Shown one piece after another: positions 22,735 to 35,718 of a stretch of 64,000 nt of DNA. The notes under the pieces were generated by a model. It saw only the letters and a program-made list of their open reading frames with translations, did no database searches and had not been told where the DNA came from. The position numbers and the translations under genes are program-made. Source of the DNA: Gnetum montanum (taxonomy: Eukaryota; Streptophyta; Gnetopsida; Gnetales; Gnetaceae); assembly GCA_015680685.1 (NCBI GenBank), contig MNCI01007634.1, positions 643,193-707,192 on the forward strand. Reading direction: 5' to 3'. How positions within the stretch are numbered: position 1 is the stretch's first letter; each line of letters begins with the position of its first letter.

Positions 22735-23123
22735 ATTGGTGACCTGGGTAGCTTGGTTTTATCATTATGTGTGGCCTATATATGCATTTTTAATGATATA
22801 ACATGCTTTGTTTGCTTGGTTTTCTTGTCCTCCTGGAGTTGTGTTTGCAAGATGAAGTGTGAAGTTATTGCAAGGGTGCAACTCATTATGGTAGAAAGTC
22901 ACAATGTAACCTTGATGTGTAAGATTCAATAAGTTTGTCCTACTATGTCAAGAGTTCTTATACCATTACCCTTCTTGTGGCATCACTCCTTGATGCAAAC
23001 CTCATAACATTATCATGATCCTCCATGTCTTGGAAAATGATGTTGACCAATATTTGGCATTCATGCACTATAGTCATATCTTCATCATACTCCATCTTCA
23101 AGTCCACTTGAATGTAATAGACT

Positions 23124-23275
23124 TTATTTAGTGGGAAAGCACTAAGTCCACTGGACATAACACATCTTATTTAGTGGGAAGACCAATAAGTCCATCAAGC
23201 ATAAAACACCTTGCTTTGATGGGAAAACCAAGCTTGTTGATTGTAACATAACTCACTCAATGTGAAAACCATGCC
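23124..23275 (+). repeat. 43-44-bp tandem repeat in 3' UTR
   Basis: Units start at 23124, 23167, 23211 and (partial) 23253, the first two beginning TTATTTAGTGGGAA. Later copies are diverged (TTTGATGGGAAAACC, CAATGTGAAAACC). Confidence 0.7.
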
Positions 23276-23690
23276 AAACCATCCTTGGTGAAGAAACCCA
23301 ATGAAGGTTTTATTCCATAAAAAAAGTAGGGAAGCAAATTGCCAAGAGGCTAAATGGCCAAATGAAGCCTCAAAGCCCAATGGTTAAAGTAACCTGAGAG
23401 CTAAGTAATTGGGTTCTCAAATGCATTTGCTGAGTGATCAACACTTCAAAACATGTTAATATTACACTATAGCCATGATGTCAACACTTGGAATGCATTA
23501 TTAGCCTTCATAACCATTTCATTGTAACCTTAACATAGTCATCTCATCATAGCCTTATCCCATCATCATAGGCACTCTTCGACATGATTTGACATGATTG
23601 AATCAAGCATAGAGAGGGAATGTCGATGGTGGACCTGTAGTTGTGTTTTGTATTCTTTGTTAGTGCCTCTCTAGTCAATCCTCTAAACAC

Positions 23691-23707
23691 CAACAAAGAG
23701 AGGCCAT
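23691..23707 (+). other. Possible polypurine tract of giant element
   Basis: AACAAAGAGAGGCCAT directly precedes the 3' LTR start. The purine run is short and decayed. Confidence 0.3.
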
Positions 23708-25079
23708 TGAAACACCCTGAAAATTTCCATGTTATAATCAAGTTTCATCATGTAGCCTTCACCCCATGAAAATTGAGGCAAAATTTCATTTTAAATGTGA
23801 AGACTATAACCCATAAGAGGAAATCTCACATATTTCATACTTTTAGGGCTGAAAATGCCTCATAAGTGGTTAAAGACTCATTCCCCAAGTAAAAAATGTT
23901 ACATAGTATCTATATTTAGGCTATTCAAAATTGCCTTTTGGGATGCTAAAAAAGGTAATTTAATGGGTTTTATTGGGGGTATATACTTTTCTATGATGGA
24001 AATACATGGAGGGGGAAATCTCACCTACCACTAGTATGGAGAGGTAGATCTCAACATGGAAAAGTAGGGGGAGATATAAAGCCCAACATGGAGGAGTTTG
24101 GGCTCCACCCTAGTGTGAAAACTACATGCCCCCTATGTGGAAGCAACATAAGCAAGATTTTGGCACTCTAATGACTTCAAGGTTGACCAATCACTTCAAC
24201 AAGGATGGTAGAAGGCTCAACATGAAAGATCTACCTCTAGCATAGAAGGTGCCTCCGTATTACTGTTTATAGTAAATGGAATGGCCATGGGAGTTTAGCA
24301 CTTACCATATATGGTCACCCCCCAAATTTGGGCATCCATCTCACCTTTGCAAGATAGAAATTTACAACAAAAATCATGGCCTAAGACTATAAAACCAAAA
24401 CCCCAACATCCCTTTTAGGTTCCATACTTTGGCATTTTCAAGCACATAGCAATTTTTGCTTCCAAGAGCTCTTGAAACCTTGCAGAAACATAGTTTCTTG
24501 GAGCCTCCTAGCATGGAACCCATGCAACCCTATTACCCCCTTTACAACCCCCTTAAGACTTGTGGATTTTTGGTGTTAACATTGCATTTCTAGGATTTCC
24601 AATGATTAGCATGGAGAAATATGACAACCCAATTTCTCCCTTTTCTCACCATATAGTAGAAATCCAAGTTGTAGATCTGAAGATGTAGCAAAGGAGGTTC
24701 AATAGCATCATGAGTGGCTAAGCACCCAGATCATGAAGTAGATTGCATCAACTTCAATAGGCTCTAAATTCCTGCACTAGTGAACCCTCTTTTGCTCTCT
24801 CATGGGCAACTCTTGTACACATCCCTAAAATTATTCTTTATTTGTTTAAATAAAGTTTTAAAATTCTAGTTTGTGTGCAAAATATTCTTCTTTTGACTTT
24901 TAAATCTATATTCTTATTATTTGCATCATTCATTTTGCATGTTGTATGTCCTTGGGTGATTTGCCAAATCATCCAAGGCACCTTGAATCCATTTTTTTTG
25001 GAGGCCCTAGGGATTTGGGGTTGATGCTACTACATCAGATCTATTGGTTTTCCAATGATTGATTTTTCCAATTGCAACA
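23708..25079 (+). repeat. 3' LTR of giant element (1,372 bp)
   Basis: Direct repeat of 4194-5344, starting TGAAACACC and ending GCAACA. It keeps the roughly 200-bp segment missing from the 5' LTR (about 23870-24090). AATAAAG near 24853 is the likely polyadenylation signal. By eye the aligned parts differ at roughly one base in six to seven, so the insertion is old. Confidence 0.9.
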
Positions 25080-25084
25080 ATGAA
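25080..25084. repeat. Right target-site duplication ATGAA
   Basis: Pairs with ATGAG at 4189-4193, with one transition difference. Confidence 0.7.
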
Positions 25085-27202
25085 TAGAGAACATGTACAT
25101 AATGTGGAACAAAAATGAGAAAATATGTGTGGCTAGCAGTAAAAGTAGTTAACATAGAGCATTTATTACAAATAGATTTGATTCACTAAAAGTTAGATCT
25201 AAAAGAAAAGTGATGGAAATAGAACTAGAAATGCCAAAAATAGAAAAAATGAAATGGAAAGATCAAGATTATAGAATAAAATAGATTAAGAACCTACTAT
25301 AGGTATCATGGAAAGTGAATTATGGATCAAAGGTATTTGACAAGGAGTTGTGTTACCTCATTCTCTCTCTTTGATGAATGTAACCAATATAGATCTAACA
25401 AGGATGTGGTAGATTCTGGTGTTGATAAAGAAAAGGGTTGGATTAGATTGGTGTGTTGACCTAATTTTGAAATGATTCTCCATGTGTTAGAAGAAAAACA
25501 TGAAGGAGATATAAATATATGAGTAAGGGAGAAAAAAATAGAAGCTAAAGTAGCTGATACTTCTAGTGGGAGGATCATTTTTCTATAGATAGGAATAGTC
25601 ATTAAAAATGATTTCCAAATCACTAATAAGAAAAAATGAACTATGCTAAAAAAATGTCAACCCTTTTCTTTTTTAGGGTATCCTCTTATTTCTAGGTTGA
25701 AAGTGCCTCATAGATCATGAAGAAATAACACATTGAGATTCAAAGAATTTACTAGAAGTTTTTAGATAGGAGACTTAACATGGAGATTATTAGTATAAAA
25801 AATGATGTTAAACATAAAAATTAATATTTTATATAAGATGTTAAGAAACCAATTGGCATTAAGTGTCAAAAAGTTGATTTTCCAAAGAAAATAAAAAGTG
25901 ATGATCGATGTAAGACTTGACGTTGGACATCAAAACTAGAAGCCATAGGAGAAAGACTAAAAATGATATTACAAATCATGTGGGATTTTACTTTCAGGTA
26001 AGAGCTAAAGATGAAAACTAAAAACTACATTACAAATGATGCAGGACATTGAATCTGGACTACTAAAGATGGCTTTAAGCTAGAAAGCTATAGAGTGTGC
26101 TTGAAACTTTGACTTATGAAGAAAAAAGCCAAAGTGAGTATAACACATGCCTCTTATGGTGTTACCTACTATGCCTTCTGTTATGATGGTGTTGCTCTTC
26201 TTCCTGCTCTTGCCTATTCTCTCTTCTCCCATCTTTATGATGGGACCTTCTATCATCTCCATCATATCTATAGTTATTTTTCCTTTACTTGTGGCCACAC
26301 TTACCCTTATCAAATCATGACAATGATGATATGGATGAGAATGGAGAGCTAGAATAATTGTGTTAGCTTTGTCTTTTTCTTTGGTCCTTTTGTTGTTCTC
26401 TCAATTTTTGGTTGGTAGATCTTAAACTTGAAGCCCCACTAGTTCTAGGTTTAGCTCTCCCCTTACCTTGGTTGCTTGTTAAGGTTGAACACAACCATTG
26501 ATGGGTTTCTTGATCCCCACTAAAGGGAGGATGAACTTGGCATTGAGATTTGCCAAATGGGTAGTTAGTGTCCTCCTTCTTTGACTACAACGTTAGTTAG
26601 ATAGGGGTCCCTTATTTATTGGAAGCTTTATGACATGCCTCCATGAGCTTTTCTTTTCAGAGTTGAAACTCTATTAACTAATAATCCCTAAAGATGTGAT
26701 AGAACACTTTGTATTTTAGGGTTTCTGCTTCAAGCCCTACCTTCATTGGAAATGATATTAATATTGATGGGATTGCATGAATAGGTAACAATACTATGGT
26801 ATCCTCTACTACTCTCCATCACAACTATTCATCATGGTAAAGGATGAAGGAGAAGTATAGATAGTAATAATTAAGATGTATTTAGATAACTTTAATAGGT
26901 GGGTGTACATCCTCCCTATATGTCCTTAATCTCTCACAAGATCTTGTAGAATCATTTGTACATGGAAAATTAGCCCCACAAGAATAAGATATCTTTTAAG
27001 TTTTCTTATGTGCACATTAAATAAAATATTATTATTTTCTTATAATATGTCATTGTGAAGGTACAAAAATCTTTGTTTGATCTAGTTATCTAAAATAATG
27101 GCACATAAGTCCTCAATAATGGCACCAATGATGAGTGATACAGTAGATCCTATATTCAACCATACAGATCACAAGTACTCATGCATAATCTATATATATA
27201 TA

Positions 27203-27233
<31 letters not shown>

Positions 27234-28149
27234 GGCTAGCAATATATAGTAGGTAATGATGCATAGGATCATTGATCATTATCTTCTCAATTAACACTTA
27301 TGTTAATTCAAGTAGTATGATTAAGTGTGATTTAGATGTATGATAAGTTCATTATTATTTAAAATATTAAACTATATATCTACATGAAAAAATAAATCTA
27401 AACTAACCTAAGCATTAAGTATCTTTTTCCACTCTCTGCATACATACTACACATATACCAACATTGTTGAGTTATCAAGTTTTTACTATTGGGTGCATCA
27501 AGTGTTCACTACTAGGATTACAAAATATTAATATGGTATGTTTAAAGTTTTCTTACTTAAGCATTATTATAGAATAAAATATTTAATTTCTAAATTACAT
27601 GAAAGTATAGGATATGTGATGTAAAGTGCAATAAGGTAAATTAAGTGTTGGTCTGAATCCTACAATTGAGAAAATCAATTTCAATTTTATTACTACAATG
27701 CATATGTATCCAAGTACGTAATGCACTTAAATAAAATTCCATATAGTTCATTCAATCTATGTTGTGGGTAGTTAGAGAAAAATAATTCTAACTTTTATAA
27801 AATGAAACTATACGAGTTTAATTATGCAATTGACTGGAAGATGTCATAAATGTGATTGATCTATGTATTTATAAGGAAAATGTCAAGACAAAATCAATGC
27901 ATATGCATTAATAGATCATAGAATGTGTCAATTTATATGCATTAATGGGGTTGGGTTGACACATACCTATCGACACAACTAGTTGTCTCAAGTTTCATCA
28001 CTATTCTTAGATGATAGCTTTTCTAGCCTATGATCTAGTAGGATTATTTATACTTTTGACTAATTCCACTATGTTTAATTCACTAAATTCGAATTATATC
28101 AATTCATATGTTCTAGAAGATTAATGAATGATAGTTATAGGCTCTTGAA
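25085..28149. other. Right flank of giant element, unassigned
   Basis: AT-rich. A minus-strand open stretch at 25327-25623 has no recognised domain. At about 26080-26650 the minus strand reads as a His/Arg/Glu-rich, low-complexity protein-like text (short words such as HHKDGREEN and RQEQEEEQHHH), as in the basic tail of some Gag proteins or an SR-like host protein, with several stops. I could not decide between them. The rest (27.24-28.15 kb) shows nothing. Confidence 0.3.
27191..27230. repeat. (TA)n(GT)14 microsatellite
   Basis: A short TATATATATA run is followed by 14 uninterrupted GT dinucleotides (27203-27230). Confidence 0.95.
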
Positions 28150-30350
28150 CTTTTGATTCAATGAAGGTTTGTCCTATTAGTATAGGTTGGGAGCATAGAG
28201 GAGATTTTCCATCATAACATGAAATACTAGGGAGATAAGATCTATGCAGATCACTACCTCTTTATCCTTATAAGGGAAATGAATTTTTTGATGTAAAGAA
28301 GAGGAGATAGCATGGTGATAGACTAACCAAGATCTATCTAAGATAGCATTTATACCTACTGAGTTCTTAATGATTACAAAAGCTACCTCATATGTGATGC
28401 AACTTCCTACTAAAAATGGTAACTTGATTGTTCCTAAGATCTCAACTCTAAAAAATATTAAAGAAAAGTTATAATTAGAATAAATAACCTATTTTTCAAG
28501 GTTGAGATGATCAATGTGGATCATGATATGATGTTAGTTCCAGCTTCATCATCAAGGTGTACCAAAGGTAGAACCCATTATCTATCACTCATATCATGAT
28601 GTAGATCATAAGTTGGCATATAATATCCATGATAGGATGAGTGTTTGTGTTTTCTTCTTTGAAAAATAAGCAATATGCATCATACTTTAAAGCATTAAGT
28701 ATAGATGAAATTACTTGAGCATGAGGCTACATGTCCATAGGCATAATGATTAATTTGGGAAGCTTCTCTAAAGACAAGAGGTACTTCTTAGAGGTTGAAA
28801 TTAAATCAAATAATGAAAGATTGGTTTCCTTTTATTTCATTATAGCTACAATTTGGGATACAAATTTGCTCCTAGGTATTACCTTCTTAATTTCAGGTGA
28901 AGGAAAAATAGAGTTTTATGTTCTAAGAGTTGGTATGATAATGGGAGAATAAGGATTAACACCAATTTGACTTTGGAACGAGACTTTCCTTTTATTTTTA
29001 TTAGGATAATTTGATACTTACTCTTTCTCTTTTTCTTTATCTTGTTTAATCTTAATTTGTACATCTATTATGATTCTAAATAGTGATATTAGAGTGGAAA
29101 GCAATGAAGGTTCTTGAAACTTAGATGGGGATAACGAATGCAATGGAGAAGGAATTAAGTAACATAAGACAAGAGGATAGCCAATAGGTATGGATGGTAT
29201 TGACAAGAATAGATAGTTTCTCATAGAAGATGAAGGATAAGAAAAAGGGATATTTGAGTATGTAGATTTTTCATCATAATGAGGTATCATATCAATGACA
29301 AGAAGATCTATACACATATTCTAGGAAGAGGAGAAATGAACATCATTTTAAGGAAGGTTAAAGAAAAAAGTATTCTTGGACCTTGATGGATTTGGTTATA
29401 GAGATGGAGAGGAAGTATCTTAAACAGATCCATTTAGATTATTAAAGGGGTCTTTGGATGGCTTATCTTATTTTCTAAGTGAAATCCAAAAATCCTTCTT
29501 GAATGGTCATTTATTGGATCCTAAAAGATTTTCATTTTTTGATTGCTTGATTATACTTGTATGTTAAAAATGAGTTTTTCCTTCTTAAATAATTCCTAAA
29601 CATCATGTTTGAGTGTGTTTTAATCATTAGTTTTATGAATTGTAGCCTTAAAATAGTAATAAAATTCGTTAGGAATATATCACTTTGGGGCAGGTGGATT
29701 TCCTTCCATTCATTAGGGTGGATCAACGGCTGAGGTTTGGAGCCTTTTGAAGTATGCTCTTATCTATCCAAAAACTTGCTTTGGGATGATGTATCCTTCC
29801 TTGAGCGACATGTTGTATAGTTGCATATAGATAATCAAGAACTTTTGATATTTAAACCTATCCTTAGGTGGGCTCCTTTGTCCATCATTAAGTGAATTCT
29901 TTCAATCATCGTTATGCTTTAGATTTGAATTCATGTTTTCATCATTACCCTAATTATTTAATGATGAGACAACTAAAGATTAATTCATTGATTCCAGCAT
30001 TTATTTAGTTTTTTGAGCAAAATTTCCCTTGTTTGCTACTTTGTTAGCTTTGTTTAAGAATTAATCTACTCTAGATCATTGTGTTGGATTGTAGCATCCT
30101 TGATGTGCTTCATAGATGTTATGGCATTATGGAGGATATATAGTCTAGGATAGACCAAATTTCTTCTAATGTAATCATTCATGACCCCTTAAAAAATGTC
30201 ATGCATAGGCAACCATTCTTATTAGCTCATTCTTAGAGAGTGCTATACACAACTATCTCTTGGCCCATGTAACCTTATAGTCATGTTAAGTCATGGATGT
30301 TACAAGAGCTTCTATCTTTTATATTTTCATTAATTTATGAACCTAGGAGA
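28150..30350 (-). pseudogene. Copy A: gag-protease of a minus-strand Tat-type element
   Basis: On the minus strand the protease end is clear at 28560-28190: EILGTIKLPFLVGS, then INAILDRSWLVYHH, then KIHFPYKDKEVVIC, the usual order around the second half of a Tat-type retropepsin. Upstream lies a decayed zinc-knuckle region (about 29665-29590, most Cys/His replaced). Gag text with the phrase ATIQHNDLE at about 30100 recurs as VTIQHNDLEW in copy B. Stops and frameshifts are frequent. Copies B (54.3-56.6 kb) and C (33.8-34.3 kb) are paralogues. RT and integrase of this copy were not found. Confidence 0.7.
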
Positions 30351-33300
30351 TATGAGAGGATCTAGAACCTTGGCTAGATACTAAAAATATCAAAGATCAA
30401 ATATAGATGAGAAAATATAGATCAAATATTTAGAAGAAGAAAAATATCAAATATAGATGAGAAAATAAAACTAAATAAAAATAACAAGAATAAGAAAAGT
30501 TTTAAGTATTATAGGCTGCTAGGTGAGATATTTGATATTTCAAAATTCCTATTGGCCCTCCTAGTGCCAAAAATATTCCTACAAAAATATTCTTCCTAAT
30601 TTCTCAAGGACACCACAAATTAAGTGTCAAAGTACATATCCCATTATCATAGATGATCTTTGATTTGATATAATCTTCACTAAATGAACGATAATGACAT
30701 GATAAGGCATAAGCTTCTAATAAAATATGGATTTAGCTTACTACATGTAAATTAATAACAAGGGAATGATAAAATTATTCGAATTGAGTGTTGAAATTAA
30801 CTAAATATTTATTATTTAAAAATAAGCTAAGTATAGAATAAAAGAGGATAAAATGTTAGAATGTAGGGAGCTATGATATTGAAGAAAGAGTTTTGATTTT
30901 CTTTCTAAGTAAAAAAAAATTCTTTACTACAAAAAATGTATGTGTCTCCTATGAAGGGCCCAAACCATAAGTACTAGTAAAAAATGTTAGTTGAATAAAA
31001 CTACTAATAAGCATGTAATTTATCAGAAAAACATGAGTTTGAAATGAAATTAAATCTTTGAAAGGTGGGTATATAAATGGAAAATTTTCAAATATTTTAT
31101 AGAATTAATTTGAGATCAAATTGGGGCTATTTTGGCTGAGTGTCATTTTTTTTTCCTAGAGATTGATGTTGATGTAGAAAAAATGTATGGGATGTTATCA
31201 CTAATGTTACTTGACTAATGCTAATGTTGCATCAACATTACTATTAAAGTTATGGAAGGCTTGGATACTAAACTAATCTCAAGGTAGCTATGAAGCATAC
31301 AAGAGAGTGCTAGGATACATGATGCTCATGCTCTTGGTCTCTCAAAATCTTGAAAAGCACTATATTTTTTTTAAAAAAATGATTCTACAATTTGATTCCA
31401 TATTTATAGGGTTAAGGTTATCAAATTTTATTTTGAAGTTGAGTTTTTTTTGGAGTTTATTTTTAGCAAGTTTGACCATTGAACCTAGATGATGCTAACA
31501 TCAACATTAATTTGAGTTAGAGAATTTTTTTCAATTTTATTCAAGTTGTAGTTCCAAGTCTTTAGAATCCCATTTGACTTCAAAAATAATGTTGAATCAT
31601 GCTATGAAGATGTTGAAAAACTATTGAGATTGGAAGGTATTATCAATTATAAAATTTGATGGTCAAGGATGACATGATGTAGCTTATACAAATGTTGATG
31701 TGGGTGTCAATGTAAGCATTAGCTAGGAAGTTATAAAGTTATTCCAAATTTATTATAAGCTGACATAAGAAGATTCTAGGATACTAAAAATAACATTGAA
31801 ATGATCCATGATGATTCTTGTAAGAACCCAAGAAGCTTATGATGTGTTGCAATGTTGCTAACTACCTAATCTAGCAACTTGGTAAGGTTGCTAATGTAGG
31901 CTTAGTAACACTAATACTAAAATCACCATTTAGAGTGCCAAAAATGATGTCTTCTAATCACTAGAGAGTTTGAAACATTAAGCTTTTAACTTAAATATAA
32001 GTAAGATGTGTAGTGAGGTACTAAGAACTATTCTACAATTCTTGATGTTCACGTTAGTTTCAATGCTAGCCAACACTTAAAAAACTTTTCGATCCAAGGA
32101 TCCTAATATCATCTTTCCAAAATGCCAAAATTTAATACCTATGATGTTGAAATTACTATTAATGAGTTTTTTGAAGTCTTGTAGAGTAAAATTAGAGGTC
32201 AAAAAGTGGTTTTAGTAAGGGTGACATGAACAAGATGATCTATGGTCATAGCCAACATGATAGTAGTGGTTTAAGGATGATGTTAATGTTAAAAATTTTA
32301 ATTTTTTAAACTTTTCAAGATCACCAAAAATGGAGCTCATGTATTGCATTATAAGCTAGAATGGACCTTAGAAGCCTCTATGAGCGAAAATTGTATCTTA
32401 TGATGTTTTAAAAAAGTTTTATGTTGAACTTGAGTAGGAAAATGTCAAAATGACATTTAACTTGATAATTATGAAATTGAAAAAGTTGATATAACCCATG
32501 TACCATAACAAGCCTCCAAAATTTAGTAGTCACTTGAAAGTATGAGGATTGAAGACATCAATCCAATAAAAGATGGTACAAATAAGAGTATCATAGCTTA
32601 TTAAAAGAAATTAAGATCTCTCTGAGAGATATGAAACTTATTCATCCAACAAATAAAGTTGGATGAACTATTCTAAGATTTTGTAAATAATGTGATCATG
32701 ACCACACCATTTAAATAAAAAGAATAGTTTCAAGGAGAACCTACAAAAGAGAAAGAGAAAAATGACATCAACCTAGAGGAATAAATGCCTACAAAGAAAA
32801 CTGAGATAGCATTTTGTTAGAGATCCCATATTTGCCTTTAAAAAGCCTAGATGCATCTAATTTGAGCTTGGAGGAGATAGAATAAAGGATTCTTGAGATG
32901 CACTAACATACCCATCTAAGAACCTACTCCAAAAACATAATATAATGATGTTGTAAAAGATCTATACTAACACATGCTATGATTATGTTTGGAAAATTCA
33001 AAAAAAAAGTAATCAAAATCTAGATGTAGTAGCAACAAATTCAATGCCTACACAAATCAATAATGATGATTAAGAAGAGAAGCAAAGGAAAATAGTTGTA
33101 GGTGGAGTAGACTAATGTGCAATGTTAGTGACATGTATAAATAATTTGCCAAGTGTTAAAGATGTCAACATTTATTTTTTATGTGATAATATCAATGCTA
33201 AGTGTAAATGATACAAGGTGTTAATTTTATTTATGATGTGCATGATGTGAGATGAGAATATTTTTTTAAATGATGCATGATATTAGTTTTGTTTGTTTCA

Positions 33301-33830
33301 TAAACGTTTAAGTGTTAACAATGCAAATTGTTGGTTTTGGTTATGACATCATATGTCATTTTGGAGTAACATGTAAAATGTATGTAAGAAAAATAAAAAT
33401 TACTTTCCATGATTTTAGATGTTTTTTATTATAATATATCATAATAACTTAAAACAACACTAGCCATAAGTGTTAGAAAATTTCCAAGCTATAGCTCTAT
33501 TACATATTATTGTTTAACATCATTAGCAAATAGTAATTAATACAATATGTAACTTGAAAATAGAGGGTCATAAGGTCACATGTGGTGTGAGAGAAAAGTA
33601 AAGTAGTAACATATAACAAAGTTCAAAAATGTTATTCTAACAGAAGGTAGTAGATGTTCACCATTTAAAATAGCAAAAATAATAAAATTTTTACTATTAT
33701 TAAAAATGATAAACAAGGGAAGAAAAAAATAGCTTATGCATCTAATAAATTTTTGCTAGCAATAACCTTATGAGAAGTAGCATGAGAAGAATAAAGCTAG
33801 GGGTTTTTAATTAAAATAAAATTATTCAGT
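30351..33830. other. Leader/LTR-side sequence of copy A and unassigned AT-rich DNA
   Basis: The words GTGTCTCCTATGAAGGGCCC at about 30940 match GTTTGCCTCCTATGGAGGGC at about 41200, next to copy C. On the minus strand these read TTTGGGCCC.../TTTGGCCC..., a possible LTR/primer-site boundary. Beyond it, LTR-like sequence of copy A is likely to about 32 kb, but I could not place its end. 32.1-33.8 kb shows nothing recognisable. Confidence 0.35.
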
Positions 33831-33839
33831 TCATCAAAG

Positions 33840-34330
33840 CCTAGATTAATTAACTTAAACTTAAGATTAGTCTTAATGTCAAGATTAGTCAAGTCTTTTA
33901 TGATAGTATAATAAAAAATTTCATGTTGGAATTTGATAGTGATAAAGGATGAAGGGATTGTAGGCTTGGCTACAGGAATAATAATAGCATTTTAAGGCTT
34001 ATGGTTAATTAAAAATGATTGAGTTTCATGATTCAAGTAAGAAACACTTTGAACTCTGGTATCAACGAGAATGACTATCTCATGGTCATGAAATGAAAAG
34101 TGAATTTCTTGGTGAATAGGAGATGAACCTACATAATGTTACACTAACCAAGAAAATCCAAGTATGTCATTCATCTTAGGGCATTCATGTATAATCATAA
34201 AGAAGGCCTTACATTATATAGAATCTCCTACCATAAATGGTAACCTAATGAAATCCATGACTTCAACTCTAGTACATGTCCCTATAGAAATTTTCTATTT
34301 ATCCCTACAAGAACGCCTCCACAAACTAAA
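33840..34330 (-). pseudogene. Copy C: protease fragment of a Tat-type element
   Basis: Minus-strand text VEVMDFIRLPFMVGDSI, then NDILGFSWLV, then EIHFSFHDHEIVILVD parallels the protease of copy A segment by segment. No gag is present between this fragment and the leader-like sequence that follows (34.4-35.3 kb), so copy C is internally deleted. Element X is inserted in its leader. Confidence 0.65.
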
Positions 34331-35341
34331 TGTTAAGATACTTAGCACATGATCATAAATGATCTTTAGATCAGTGTAACCCTCAATAAATCAATGATTT
34401 TAAAACAAAGGAGCATAAATATTTCAATCAAATATGGTCTTAGCCTCCTGCAAACAATTTAGGAATGATAAGGAAATGATGAAAAATGTGAAGCTTTTAA
34501 TGCCAAAAATGACTAAGTGTAAAATCACTAGAAAAATGATGAAATAAAAATTATTGGAAAATAAACTAAGTGTGGAATAAGATTTGAATGATAGAAAAAA
34601 ATTAAGTTTAAAATATAGATATGAAAATAAAAAATTAATAAAAAAAACTATAGTTTTGATGTAAGAGAAATGGTTTCAGTTTGATCTCCAAATGATGAAA
34701 CTTTTACATTGAAAAATGGCTCAGTGTAGAATGCTAAAAATTTAACTAATGTATAGAATGAAATGTAAGAGATGGAATAAAAACTAAGTATAGAAACTTG
34801 TATAAAAGTTTGAAAATATTTAAATATTAATATTATTATTTATAGAGAAGGACATCAAATCCCTTCTCGAACATTCTAGTTTTTACATTAAAAAAATTTC
34901 TAAGTGTAAAATGCTAAAAATTGACTAAGTATGGATTATCAGAAAATAAGTGTATGATAAGTTGTAAATGTTAAAATAAAAATGAAGTATCAAGTATAGA
35001 TAACGATTGTACAATATTAAAACATTTTGATTTTGATGTAAGTGAAGTTTTGACATGAGCCACATTTTTATGTGAGATAAGTTTTGACATGAGACAAATT
35101 TTAACATAAGAGACGTTTTGGCATGAGAAGCATTTTGACATGAGACAAGTTTTGATATGAGAGAATGTCTAAGCATAGAATGTTGAAAATTGGCTAAGTG
35201 TGAAATGTTGAAAACTTTGTAATTTTAACATGAAAGGAAAATAACATGATGAATAAGAAAGAAAATTAACCAGGCATAGAATGTGCATAAATAAGCATAA
35301 AAAAATAGATTGTGTCAATGTGGACAAAGATCCCAAATGCA
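34331..35341. other. Leader-like sequence of copy C
   Basis: AT-rich, with the recurrent phrase CTAAGTGTAGAATG (also near 30.8 kb in copy A). Contains the 18-bp tandem repeat listed separately. No coding. Confidence 0.4.
35046..35166. repeat. 17-18-bp tandem repeat
   Basis: About seven copies of GTTTTGACATGAGACAA or close variants. Confidence 0.8.
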
Positions 35342-35346
35342 AATGT
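35342..35346. repeat. Left target-site duplication AATGT of element X
   Basis: AATGT precedes the left LTR and is repeated exactly at 41165-41169 after the right LTR. Confidence 0.85.
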
Positions 35347-35718
35347 TGTAACATCTCATTCCTAGATGTCATGGAAAACATCAAATATACATTATATTAG
35401 ACATTATGCATAAGAAGAAAATATACCAAACATTAAATATATGTAACATTCGACATTATGAATAAAGAAAATAATAGGGAAAGTACAAAACAAAAGAGGA
35501 AAGAATTCTTTATCAATATGGAATGGAGTATTTGGATCATGATCTAAGGGTGTTCCTTAGGGTTTTCTTCCTTACACATCTATTCCTTAGAGGCAATCTA
35601 ACATTGTCACCATGGTTAGGCCTACAACCAACCAGAAGGGATGGCTAGTCCACTTCTTGCACTACTTCACTTGGCTCTCATGACTTGCCTTTTACTAGCT
35701 TTGCGACTCCAAAAGGAT
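35347..35718 (-). repeat. Left (3') LTR of X, truncated
   Basis: Matches 40589 onward from TGTAACATCTCATTCC through TTACTAGCTTTGCGACTCCA, then stops. About 200 bp at the U3 start are missing and the captured gene begins directly at 35719. Confidence 0.85.

Larger units (their letters stand above)
4194..25079 (+). mobile_element. Giant Tat/Ogre-type Ty3/gypsy retrotransposon, decayed
   Basis: Seen: two direct LTR copies bounded by TGAAGCACC/TGAAACACC at the start and ACAATA/GCAACA at the end, flanked by a 5-bp duplication. Inside, in order on the + strand: leader, gag with a retrotransposon gag domain and CxxH-type zinc knuckle, protease, a long non-coding interval, RT, two RNase H domains, a scrap of integrase, and tandem repeats before the 3' LTR. 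Known: dual RNase H, a protease-RT intron and 3' tandem repeats are typical of the Tat lineage (Ogre and relatives), whose members can exceed 20 kb. Inferred: this is a Tat-lineage element about 20.9 kb long that can no longer move, since all frames carry stops and the integrase core is gone. No extra ORF is seen upstream of gag, unlike Ogre. Confidence 0.9.

Noticed and set aside
4194-25079. Two separate elements, one with gag-protease and one with RT
   Set aside because: Matching LTRs, same orientation, single TSD and the 29-bp repeat shared across both halves favour one element.
27191-27230. (TA)n(GT)n tract as a regulatory or Z-DNA element
   Set aside because: Simple microsatellite with no nearby gene to support a role.
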